The position numbers were made by a program, and so were the translations under genes. From contig NC_087079.1 of NCBI RefSeq assembly GCF_026151205.1, positions 16,424,945 through 16,488,944 of the forward strand: a DNA stretch of 64,000 nucleotides. The letters are read 5' to 3'. The notes beneath the pieces were generated by a model. That model saw only the letters and a list, made by a program, of their open reading frames with translations, was not told the origin of the DNA and made no database searches. Positions 54,107-64,000 of the stretch are shown here, one piece after another. The stretch comes from Bolinopsis microptera (Eukaryota; Ctenophora; Tentaculata; Lobata; Bolinopsidae). Position 1 is the stretch's first letter. The number at the start of each line of letters is the position of its first letter.

Positions 54107-54212
54107 GTTTTAACGTTCCTTATGTTCCAAACGTTAAAATCTTTTAGCGAACGCGTTCACAGACTATTTTTAGTGAACGTTCCGTACGAATTCACTACAA
54201 GTACAACTAAGC
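54107..54212 (-). repeat. Dispersed GAACGTTC repeat, copy 3 (terminal part)
   Basis: Inverted match to 46889-46985; ends with CAACTAAG like the start of copy 1. Confidence 0.8.
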
Positions 54213-55386
54213 TATAAGGGCAAAATCATCGATTAGAGGCTTTTATCTTAAAGAGTGAACCGGAAGTGGAACGTGAAACAGATCATATTGCACGGTGGAG
54301 AACCAAACTAGCAACTTTTCTATTATGAATACGTTCAGTAGGTGAAAATTATTGTTATTAATTTTTACCTGTCAGATACGTAAAATAACAAAGTAATCTC
54401 TCCGTTAGGCGTTCGGGTAGGAGAAATAAGCAAGCTGATAAGAGACAATGAAATTACAAACGTATGCAATTAGTGTGTGGCGTGAGGTATATTTACTTTA
54501 ATTTTTAGTGCCGACTTTAGCTTCAATGATATCACCGCGCACCGTTAACATACTCATAGTCTGGACAGCACCCTTCTAAATCCGAAAAGTGTCATGCTTG
54601 TAGTAAATATTTGGTAGAATTCGGTCCAGGACAAGCTATTAAATTTTTTGCTGCGCTCCGGTCTATCACAGCAGTTTTCCTAATACCGTAGAGAAGTTTT
54701 TTTTATTAACAAATAAAACTCGATTACTAGACTCCTAGCCTGATACGAACTAAATTAAAAATTGCTCATAATGAACTTATCATCTTATCATTGATCATAA
54801 ATAAAAATAAATGCTGTTAGCTGTGAGCTTTTGCTGGTCCCATGAATATAATTCAATGGATATGATATAATATAAATATTCATATACTAATATAATACAA
54901 TTATTCAAACAATATACACATAATATAGTAATGACCCTATATAAAATCAACCCTTAAAGAATTCAAAAAATTCCCTTAACAATCAAAAATTACCCTTGGC
55001 CTTGTGGCTCCAAGTTAAGATCTAGACTGTTTATATCAACAATGTTTTTTTCTTGCACCCCTGTCTCCACGGAGAGAAATCACTGTTGTTGTATTCATAT
55101 ACTTGCACATTTACGAGTCTTCTGAATCTATTATATTACATAATACACGACTTCTCATTTCATAATTCATATCAAACATTTATATACTCATGCAGCGAGA
55201 ACAAAATATTTAGTGTCGAAACTAACACAAGCAGTCATATTGCCGTGTTGTAAAACGGCCGACCGTTTACTACAAGTTAAGCATCAAGTCAAGTCAAATC
55301 AAATCAAAACATAGTTTTAAAAAACGTATACGCTATCTGCAACATTTGACATCTAGCACAACGTGCACAGTCTGGTTTAGTCAACA

Positions 55387-55475
55387 ATGTTACCTGGGAA
55401 CCTCAGGCTATCATGTTCGTTAATGAATAGAGATTCGGCGGAATGACAGGCTGAGCGCTGCCCAATAATCAACAA
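55387..55475 (-). repeat. Inverted copy of 34190-34262
   Basis: Shares CGGAATGACAGGCTGAGCG and the CCTCAGGCTA piece with 34190-34262. Confidence 0.65.
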
Positions 55476-55552
55476 TGCAGCTCTAAACGCTGCGGACTTG
55501 CTATTATAAAAATTGATGAGCGCTCGATTTGAAATCCCGACGCGCATAAAAA

Positions 55553-55785
55553 CTGCCACTAACTGCTACTAACTGCCACTAACTGCCACTAACTGCCACT
55601 AACTGCTACTGTCGCGCGCAAATGCGTGGGCGCGATTGTAGCAGTTAGTGGCAGTTAGTGGCAGTTAGTGGCAGTTTGTAGCAGTTAGTGGCAGTTTGTG
55701 GCAGTTAGTGGCAGTTTGTGGCAGTTAGTGGCAGTTTGTGGCAGTTAGTGGCAGTTTGTAGCAGTTAGTGACAGTTTATTTGCAC
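55553..55785. repeat. Two head-to-head decamer arrays
   Basis: Left arm 55553-55612: about six copies of AACTGCCACT or AACTGCTACT. Right arm 55638-55780: about fourteen copies of the complement, some with GTTTGT. Between them a 25-nt GC-rich spacer with GTCGCGCGC..GGGCGCGAT. The arms can fold into a long hairpin. Confidence 0.93.
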
Positions 55786-56384
55786 TTAGCTCCTCCTGTG
55801 ACCAGGACGCGCGCCGAGTTGGACTCGTCGACGGTCCTGTTCCAATATATGGAACAGATATTTTACGAGTATCACCCGTTAAGCCGTGGACAGTGGATGG
55901 ACAAAATTGGGATTGAAATAACAAATATATCAAAAATATTTCTTGCGCCGCGCGCATTTTCATCACTCTTCATCCCCTCTGTGAAGCTATTAGAACTTTC
56001 CTGATACCTTGCCAATCCGTATTAACACCAATCCGTGTTCTTTCTTTTGATTGGTCGGCGTCCACTGTAAGCCTTCCTTGCGGTTGCTTTCACAACGCGT
56101 CCCCATTCTCCAACTCCTGCTGCTAAAGAGAGAGAGACTCCCAAGTTATATACCATAATTATATTATACATAGATATCGACAACAGACTCCGAGAGTCTT
56201 GAAGTTCTGTTACCACCGCCCCTGGTGCAACCCCTTACGGGTTAACGATGAGGAGACAGGGACTTCCAGGGACGGTCATGGCCTGCTACGTGCAACTCGT
56301 AGGAGTATGCAATGTTCCTGTAACGTCACTGTAGACCTTTCCTCTGTCGTTGTTTTGAGTGTCCGATTCAAAAACCAAATCCTA

Positions 56385-57720
56385 GGGTACACGAGACGTG
56401 GAAGCCTGTGAGCGTTTTAGAGTCTGTTAAGTGTTAGAGTCCTAGGGTTACACGAGACGTCGTAGCCTGTGAGCGTGTTAAATCCTAGGGTTACACGAGA
56501 CATGGTAGCCTGTGAGCGTGTAGACTGCTCCTCTATCGTTGTTTTGAGAGTCCGATCCAAAACCAAATCATAGGGTACACGAGGCGTGGTAGCCTTTGAA
56601 CGTGTAAAATCCTGGGGTTACACGAGACATGGTAGCCTGTGAGCGTGTAGTCCGCTCCTCAATCGTTGTTTTGAGTGTCCGATCCAAAACCAAATCCTAG
56701 GGTACACGAGACGTGGGAGCCTGTTAGCGTGTTAGAATCTGTTAAGTGTTAGAGTCCTAGGGTTACACGAGACGTGGTAGCCTGTGAGCGTGTTAAATCC
56801 TAAGGTTACACGAGACTTGATAGCCTGTGAGCGTGTTAAATCCTGGGGTTACACGAGACGTGGTAGTCTATGAGCGTGTAGACCGCTCCTCTATCGTTGT
56901 TTTGAGTTTCCGATCCAAAACCAAATCCTAGGGTACACGAGACGTGGAAGCCTGTGAACATGTTAGAGTCTGTTAAGTGTTAGAGTCCTGGGGTTACACG
57001 AGACATGGTAGCCTGTGAGCGTATAGACCGCGCTCCTCTCGTTGTTTTGAGTGTCCGATCCAAAACAAAATCCTAGGGTACACAAGGCGTGGTAGCCTGT
57101 GAGCGTGTTAGAGTCTGTTAAGTGAGTCCTAGGGTTACACGAGACGTGGTAGTCTGTGAGCGTGCTAAATCCTGGGGTTACAGGAGACATGGAATCCTGT
57201 GAACGTGTCAAATCCTGGGGTTACACGAGACATGGTAGCCTGTGAGCGTGTAGACCGCTCCTCAATCGTTGTTTTGAGTGTCCGATCCAAAACCAAATCC
57301 TAGGGTTCACGAGACGTGGGAGCCTGTGAGTGTGTTAGAATCTGTTAAGTGTTAGAGTCCTAGGGTTACACGAGACGTGGTAGTCTGTGAGCGTGCTAAA
57401 TCCTGGGGTTACACGAGACATGGTAGCTTGTGAGCGTGTAGACCGCTCCTCTATCGTTGTTTTCAGTGTCCGATTCAAAACCAAATCCTGGGGTTCACGA
57501 GACGTGGGAGCCTGTGAGTGTGTTAGAATCTGTTAAGTGTTAGAGTCCTAGGGTTACACGAGACGTGGTAGTCTGTGAGCGTGCTAAATCCTGGGGTTAC
57601 ACGAGACATGGTAGCTTGTGAGCGTGTAGACCGCTCCTCTATCGTTGTTTTCAGTGTCCGATTCAAAACCAAATCCTGGGGTTACACGTCATGTGGGATC
57701 CTGTGAGCGTGTTAGTTTCC
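56385..57720. repeat. Higher-order minisatellite (two alternating unit types)
   Basis: About 41-bp units (GGTTACACGAGACGTGGTAG, CCTGTGAGCGTGTTAAATCC) alternate with a longer block (CTCCTCTATCGTTGTTTTGA, GTCCGATCCAAAACCAAATC). The long block recurs at about 56345, 56538, 56664, 56899, 57042, 57267, 57461 and 57655. Confidence 0.92.
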
Positions 57721-57998
57721 TGCGGAAGGTGTTATTTGCCTGTGGGAAAAGCTGTTATGCTGCGGTTTTAAGGTTAGTAGAGGCTATTAGAGCCTTTCCT
57801 TGTTGTAGAGATGGCTAGTCCCTTCCTTTGCATAGGTTAGAAACACCCATGCACCTCCCGTTCAAACCGGTGAGGTTTTTCGTGGGGCACCAATCCGTGT
57901 TAACATCAACTACAGTTTTCCGGTAATTCTCTGAGACATTACTGTAATGTGAAACTTTGCACAGATGAAACGAATCCTTAGCTATCTCCCTAGACTAG

Positions 57999-58070
57999 GT
58001 ACCACTGGGATTCAAACCCTAGAACTTCAGTACAGAAGCTGGAAGCTCTAACTAATCGGCCACGTAGCCA
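57999..58070 (-). repeat. tRNA-like SINE head (degenerate)
   Basis: Minus strand: GTGGCCGATTAGTTAGAGC resembles a Pol III A box and GGGTTTGAATCCC (58018-58006) a B box at tRNA spacing. The acceptor stem does not pair well, so it is not a working tRNA gene. A SINE body probably follows to about 57780. Confidence 0.45.
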
Positions 58071-58079
58071 TTTGTACGA

Positions 58080-59300
58080 TCAGACGTTAAAAATCAAAGA
58101 GAAGAAATATTTAAGGTGCATAAAAACGATTGTGACATTACGTAGGATTATTCAAATTTGATACCAATGTCCATTTGAGCACAAACACTTACAATTCTAT
58201 TCATTTTAACATTTTCTGCTGCTCCTACTGTAGCGAAAAGTTTCTGTGAGAGGGATAACGAAAGGGAGACACTTTACATGTGTGCTAAAGGCAGTTTGTG
58301 TTGTGCAGATAAGTGAAAATTTCTATTAATACGACAAACAACTATCCAGACTATCACATCCACTTGCATGGGACTTGAGCAGATAACTTAAGAAGACAAT
58401 CTACTAGACCTTGCATTCTGTATGTCATGAAGGGAGAGTACTGAGTGCTTTTGTTAGCAATTTGTATTCCTTTTGTTGGCAGCAATAAGAGCCGTAGGGG
58501 GAGTTCCATCCCAATCTTACAGATCTTACAGGACTCATGCTGCCGCTGAGCTGAAGCAGTAGAGGGGATGGCTACTTCTCTGGGATCTAACACATCCTGA
58601 ATCAGACCAACACTATGTCCCAACGCACTGGTGTTGGGATGTCTGCCCCCGGTGCCTGCCCGGATCAATAAAGCAGTCAAGCATCATGATGTTAAAACGT
58701 TGAGCATTCTCAACCAGCAGATCTGGGAACTCCCACGAAGGACCGAAACAGATCTAAATAGACAATTAGCAAAATCGGAAAAGTAGACTCGAATTTGTTT
58801 ATATAATTTATAAAGCGTATGTTATTGCCCACGTTAAGGGGCCTGTTAATAATTAATTAAATTATTAGCTATAATAATTTAATAATTATCTTACAGATCG
58901 ATGAGATTGAGAGTTATCAATTGTCCTCATATTAGCTCATTCTGTCATGAGAGTGACAAACTGTGGATCAGATATTGTCTATATTTAGATCCCTGCACAG
59001 ATTTTCCTTACCACTTCATCCATATGTCCAACTAAGATTTCCAGTATATTAAAGTAAGAGAACCATTTCCGAACAGCAGAATTCACAACTCTGATTTCTG
59101 TCCTTTCATTACTTCTATCCAATAGAATCACTTCCAAGGTTTTGGGAGCTCCAACATGATGTAATTCGTTAGCAAATATTCACTTCACAATTTTAAATCA
59201 ACTCCAAATTTTACTTGACAATTGAACCATCAACCTTTTCTATGTAAACCTTCTTGTTCATACTATTTTCATACATAATTGAATCAGATAATGATTTTAG
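58080..59300. other. Intergenic upstream of TMEM147, no gene recognised
   Basis: A 108-codon minus-strand frame at 58354-58680 does not resemble any family I know. Otherwise AT-rich. Confidence 0.4.
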
Positions 59301-59301
59301 G

Positions 59302-59429
59302 GATAATATCCGGTAGTAGAGACTAGGTAAGACAAGTGAAGCTACTGTTTAGGAGGAAACGCGAGCTTTCAGTGTGCTACACTTTCATCAGGCTCAAATT
59401 ATTTGTTATATAGTAGTGTTGAAAGTATT
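59302..59429 (-). mobile_element. Penelope-like 3' end with intact hammerhead core
   Basis: Minus strand: the 37-nt motif with AACAAATAATTTGAGC, then CTGATGA (59391-59385), a 5-bp stem AGTGT/ACACT with an AGC loop, GAAA (59370-59367), then GCTCGCGTTTCC and a tail ending CCGGATATTATCC. Core bases and helix II are perfect. Helix III would be short and helix I pairing is not clear from this copy alone. Confidence 0.65.
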
Positions 59430-59536
59430 AAAAATAATTGGATCACTTTGCTTAATTACTCGCCAAAAGAAATGCTATATATCTAATTTCTTGAGAACAT
59501 TGTTTTAATCTTTAACCTTCTGTTAGGGGATTAGCA

Positions 59537-60777
59537 ATGACCCTGTTCCATTTTGGTAACTGCTTTGCTCTGGCATATTTCCCCTACCTCATAGTGTACA
59601 AGAACTCTAAACTGTGAGTATAAATTAGATTATACTCAATCTGTTAACAATTTACTTAGATTACTTAATCTGTTGCTAATTTATTTAATCGAAAATTAAG
59701 ATTATTCAATTATCATAATTAGTTTAGCTTGAATTCTACACACAATTTACTATCTTCAGTGTTGCAATATATTCCTTGATTTTATACAAATAAATTTTGT
59801 ATTTCAGATCAGAGTACAGTTCGTTCTGGCCATGTGTGAAAGCCGGAGGTGTATACTGTTTGACACAGCTATGCAAGGTGAGAATATCCTGCTAATCTAG
59901 CTCTGCTCACCTCTTGGGTTAATATCGGATATCTTTCTTAAATATATGTGCTTGGTAGAGCTACTTAGTTTTAAAATATCTGCAGGGGAGCCTGTGTATT
60001 TTATTATATTAAAAACACATACATATGTAAATATTGAAGTTTGTACTCATTTTTCTGTATGCAGATGATAATCCTGGCTACCTTCTTCCCCACCTACGAA
60101 GTACCAGTGGGGAAGATTGACCTTCACGGTGAACTCATGAAGGGAGCAGTGGAGCTGTTTGATCTTATCGGACTCTTCGTCATTATATCTCAACAGATTG
60201 GGAGAGGTGATCTCAAAATATTGGTCGCTGGAGTCGGTACGTTCTTGAACTTTTGTTAACTAAAAGATATTAAAAACATTATAAGATTTAACGTAGAGCC
60301 TTCGTTGCATTAGTATTCATACCCCACTTATGGAACCAAAAGATTGCCCCTTTGCTTGACATAATATCTAACATTGTTCTTGTCACCAGGATGGGCCATG
60401 GCTGAGCTGATCAGCATGAGGCTCCTTCCTCTTTGGGTCGGAGCACGCGGTATTGAATTCAGCTGGAAGTATATCCAACTTAGTTTCGAGGCTAACATCA
60501 GCTTGGTTCGTTTTATTTTCTTTACTTTTTTCTGTTCAATATAAATAATAAACTTCTCTGTTGATTTGCTTTTGTGTCATTCAGATTTAATCAACGAGAT
60601 AAATTGTATCAACGAGATAAGTGCGTCTCGAATTTACAGTTCGTTTCTCTCTCAGGCTCATCACATAATAATGGCGATGTTGATCTGGATGTGGACGAGG
60701 AACAACATAGAGAAGTCTGTGCTCCCCCTCATAATATCCCTGCTCCTCCTCTGCAGCTCCAAACAAACCCTCCTTGA
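59537..60777 (+). CDS. TMEM147: Transmembrane protein 147 (partial, exons 1-5)
   Basis: Multi-pass ER membrane protein, known as a partner of the Nicalin-NOMO complex and of the translocon. Exons: 59537-59613, 59808-59877, 60065-60236, 60390-60505, 60656-60777. All joins are GT-AG and in frame (557 nt, about 185 residues). The start [20 protein letters not shown] and the blocks [22 protein letters not shown] and [18 protein letters not shown] are diagnostic. Most exons are hydrophobic helices, as the family requires. The donor after 60777 is GTAAGT, so at least one more exon for the last 35-40 residues is expected; I did not find it before the window end. Exon 4 uses the weaker donor GTTCGT. 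No repeat interrupts the exons, though the region just upstream is full of them. Confidence 0.92.
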
Positions 60778-61489
60778 GTAAGTTTAACCTTCGCGTTAAG
60801 GTGCTTTATGTTCGCGAATATCAGCCGAAAAAGATGTACGGTCAAGCCATTGAGAAACTAGTCTGTACAGTGAAACTTCAAATTTCAAATCCGCATTTGT
60901 TATTGTATCGGATCAATTTTTACCAGAGCAACAAATTTCTAATCACGCAATATTATATTATTCAATATGGAAAATTGTTGTACAACTGTAAGTGGTTGTA
61001 TTCAATTTTAGGACAAATAAAACTACAAATTCGGGTCTTATCTCGGAAAGTGATAAGGAAGTATAGAAAACATTTTTTTGGTTTTTTGGGAAATATCTCT
61101 TTTTTTTGTGTTTTTTGAGATATACATCCGTGTTTTTTTTGCTTTTTTTAACGTTTTGTGATAGTACAATGGTATAATACAAACACAATTAAAAATGATA
61201 TAGTAGATGAAATGCTAGTGTTTGATCAGCTGTTTTTCTTGATCCATCTTCGTTTTGGGAGTCCTCGTCCTACTACACGGCCGCCCTTCATTCATGGAGT
61301 CTGCTTTGTTTCTGGTCTCCGACGTGAGAGTCTAATCCAATTCTGGGAATTATAGACAGGAATAGTCTTGGTAGTCCTCGATCTTGTCTATTTTTTCTAG
61401 GCTTGCTAGTTGCGAACTTCATCTCTTCGCCATACTGTTGGGTGCATGCTTATAAGCGGGATAAAGCTAGAATTAGTCCCACAGAAAAG

Positions 61490-62260
61490 ATCTTCGAAAT
61501 CGGTTCAAGATGGTTCCGATTGTCTAATACGTTCCAATCGGTTCTTCATAAACGCCTTCAGTTTCTTCGACAATTCAGAAAGTCCATCACCGATGGAGGT
61601 AGCTTTGCTATCCACCGCATACGCAGCGCAGCGGTATGTGCCTTTCCTAAACAACGAGTTCTTCACTCGAGTGAGGAAACCTTTTTTTTCCTTCTCCCGT
61701 TCGGAAGTAATGAAAACGTAGGCTTTGCCGGGGTACGTGTTTCACCTTTGCACGACCAATTGCAATCGTTATAATCGATTTGTTCGTCATCTTCGACACT
61801 TCCGAGAAGAGCCACTAGATTGACGTATGATATTATGTCGTCGTCAGACGCTCAAGGTAATTCATACATGAGGAATGTGGGCTGTATCCAGATAGACTGG
61901 GGTCTCGTAGACAGAATTCCAGTTTGATAACGATGAGAGAATCATTTTGGTTTTTAAGTATTCTTTTCGTAGATTGTCCTTTTCCATCCTGGAGTACAGA
62001 GAGGAGACGTACTTCGGGTAATGAATGTTGCTTTGACTAGAATCAGGAACAAGCAGTCCTTTGGGCGTGTCCGACTCTCCAACACTTGTTGACAAGCCCC
62101 AAGGCAAGCGAGTGAGAGTCGGTTAAGGTACCAAACGCGATTAACTGAATGAGTGCCTTTCTGAGTCTTTGATATTGTAGGATGCTGAGTTCTGCTCCTT
62201 TATCAAATTTGTCAGATGATAGTAACTTCAAATTCTTCAAGATCGTCCTTTCCGTTAGTC
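61490..62260 (-). pseudogene. Unidentified decayed minus-strand coding stretch
   Basis: Three coding-like minus-strand pieces in different frames: LKLLSSDKFDKGAELSILQY (about 62240-62043), NIHYPKYVSSLYSRMEKDNL (about 62100-61865) and KAYVFITSEREKEKKGFLTR (about 61730-61500, with SIGDGLSELSKKLKAFMKNR). Codon use and low stop density in register suggest a former protein gene, perhaps of a transposon. Family not recognised. Confidence 0.35.
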
Positions 62261-62589
62261 ATCGCGGCGTATGCAGTAGTCGGTAACACCAAACTTTCTA
62301 TCCCACAGAAAATTGTTAAACATTTAATATTATCGTGTAAATTAGCAAACTACTTAAAGTAGAGAGTTAGAGTGCAGACGTCCGTAGGATTTGAAAAGCC
62401 ACTGCTGCGATGTTACCTTCTTGTAAAGTGCCTGACATTATTTTCATAAAGTTGCCCCAATTGTCTCAAATACTCCGGATTCACTAACTTTACGTAACGC
62501 GCAAAGACTTAAGATCATCGTAAGGTCTGGAGCGCACGCATTTTCGGACTTAATTAAATTGATGTGACTAGCTTACGGCTGTTGAGCTC

Positions 62590-63690
62590 TGATTTGCTCT
62601 CGGACCCGATAGGAAATTCAAATCCTATGGGATCCTAGAGCTAATCCTAGCGGAGATAGGATTAAACAATTCCGAGTGGCGATAGGATTTGCTCTCGGAC
62701 ACGATAGGAAATTTAAATCTTACGGGATCCGAGAGCTAATCCTAGCAGAGATAGAATTAAACAATTCCGAGTGGCGATAGGATTTGCTCTCGGACCCGAT
62801 AGGAAATTCAAATCCTACAGGATCCGAGAGCAAATCCTAGCGCAGTAGGATTAAACAATTCCGAGTGGCGATAAGATTTGCCCTCGGACACGATAGGAAA
62901 TTCAAATCCTACGGGATCCGAGAGCTAATCCTAGCGGAGATAGGATTAAACAATTCCGAGTGGCGATAGGATTTGCTCTCGGACCCGATAGGAAATTTAA
63001 ATCTTACGGGATCCGAGAGCTAATCCTAGCGCAGTAGGATTAAACAATTCCGAGTGGCGATAAGATTTGCCCTCGGACACGATAGGAAATTCAAATCCTA
63101 CGGGATCCTAGAGCTAATCCTAGCGGAGATAGGATTAAACAATTCCGAGTGGCGATAGGATTTGCTCTCGGACACGATAGGAAATTTAAATCTTACGGGA
63201 TCCGAGAGCTAATCCTAGCAGAGATAGAATTAAACAATTCCGAGTGGCGATAGGATTTGCTCTCGGACCCGATAGGAAATTCAAATCCTACAGGATCCGA
63301 GAGCAAATCCTAGCGCAGTAGGATTAAACAATTCCGAGTGGCGATAAGATTTGCCCTCGGACACGATAGGAAATTCAAATCCTACGGGATCCGAGAGCTA
63401 GTCCTAGCGGAGATAGGATTAAACAATTCCGAGTGGCGATAGGATTTGCTCTCGGACCCGATAGGAAATTTAAATCTTACGGGATCCGAGAGCTAATCCT
63501 AGCGGAGATAGAATTAAACAATTCCGAGTGGCGATAGGATTTGCTCTCGGACACGATAGGAAATTCAAATCCTACGGGATCCGAGAGCTAATCCTAGCGG
63601 AGATAGGATTAAATAATTCAGAGTGGCGATAGGATTTTCTATCGGACCCGATAGGATAATAAAATACTATGGGATCCGAGAGCAAGTCTG
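62590..63690. repeat. 95-bp minisatellite
   Basis: About 11-12 units spaced 94-95 nt (CAATTCCGAGTGGCGATAGG). Variants (GATAAG/GATAGG, CGCAGTAGG/CGGAGATAGG) alternate in a two-to-four-unit pattern, so there is higher-order structure. Each unit is rich in GGATTTGCTCTCGG / CCGAGAGCAAATCC inverted pairs and can form a hairpin. Confidence 0.94.
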
Positions 63691-63734
63691 AAAGGCGATA
63701 GCATTTGGAATATTGGGAGCAATTTAATTGGAAG

Positions 63735-63950
63735 ATGATACATTCAAGTTCAATTCAGGATACGTATACCTTGTACTTGTAGTATTCTTCAAGTTAATAT
63801 CAGGGTACCTTGCAGTACTCTTCAGGTAAACTTTAGGTACCAGGTACCTTGTTGTATTCTTCAAGTTAATATCAGGGTACCTTGCAGTACTTTTAAAGTT
63901 CAATTCAGGATACCTTGTAGTATTCTGCAAGTTAACATCAGGGTACCAGT
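63735..63950. repeat. Imperfect tandem repeat with GTACC ends
   Basis: Five or so diverged units of TTCAAGTTAATATCAGGGTAC plus CTTGCAGTA, of about 30-55 bp. Confidence 0.85.
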
Positions 63951-64000
63951 GGCGTAACGAAGGGCCCCGCTAGTCGCGACTATTCTTCCTATTTCGCGCG

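Larger units (their letters stand above)
52610..55380. other. Intergenic, repeat-derived, no gene recognised
   Basis: Contains two dispersed-repeat copies listed separately. A 64-codon minus-strand frame (53137-53331) is not recognised. Confidence 0.4.

Noticed and set aside
55745-56411. Several 60-80 codon frames near 56 kb
   Set aside because: No family likeness, overlap repeats, no splice support.
57999-58070. Functional tRNA gene
   Set aside because: A and B boxes resemble a tRNA but the acceptor stem does not pair; more likely a SINE head.
62590-63690. CRISPR-like array
   Set aside because: Whole 95-bp units are repeated, spacers are not unique; a minisatellite.

Overview
The window looks like nuclear DNA of an invertebrate animal. 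It is AT-rich, dense in repeats, and its genes are cut into many short exons with GT-AG introns. A cnidarian is my best guess, from the small secreted ShKT-CAP gene, the mix of copia, CR1-like, Penelope-like, hAT and MULE elements, and strong minisatellite growth. This is inference; no marker in the window fixes the species.

Left third (4.7-22.2 kb, minus strand): one large gene, the intron-binding spliceosomal helicase Aquarius (AQR). I traced 35 coding exons whose splice phases all agree and which add to 4743 nt (1580 residues plus stop). Its introns hold a pair of G-run MITEs with target duplications, a palindromic transposon with TA ends, a long ACTTT pentamer array, a 23-bp minisatellite, a whole nested ShKT-CAP gene, and three separate duplications of exon edges. 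One of these has grown into a 26-copy, about 55-bp array in which every unit carries the last 28 nt of an AQR exon plus its 5' splice site.

Middle (22-54 kb): mostly transposon graveyard. It holds a non-LTR C-terminal remnant (22.6 kb), a near-perfect 1.24-kb tandem duplication with an endonuclease remnant (26.4-28.9 kb), a deleted copia element on the minus strand with identical 200-bp LTRs and an internal 88-bp array (30.0-32.8 kb), a full-length copia element with 5-bp target duplication (39.1-44.6 kb) inserted into a PHD-finger ORF1, a FLYWCH/MULE transposase remnant split by a hAT-like MITE with 8-bp target duplication (45.4-46.4 kb), inverted-repeat elements, and a 5'-truncated non-LTR reverse transcriptase (49.8-51.2 kb). 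One possible host exon (SOWAH-like, 36.6 kb) stands in this region.

Right (54-64 kb): opposed decamer arrays, a higher-order minisatellite, a tRNA-like SINE head, a Penelope-like 3' end with a hammerhead-like core, then five exons of TMEM147 on the plus strand (59.5-60.8 kb, last exon not found), a decayed unidentified minus-strand coding stretch, and a 95-bp minisatellite running almost to the window end.

The two firm host genes other than the CAP gene are housekeeping: AQR acts in the nucleus on introns, TMEM147 in the ER membrane. They share no pathway that the sequence shows. The most unusual feature is the AQR exon-edge array.
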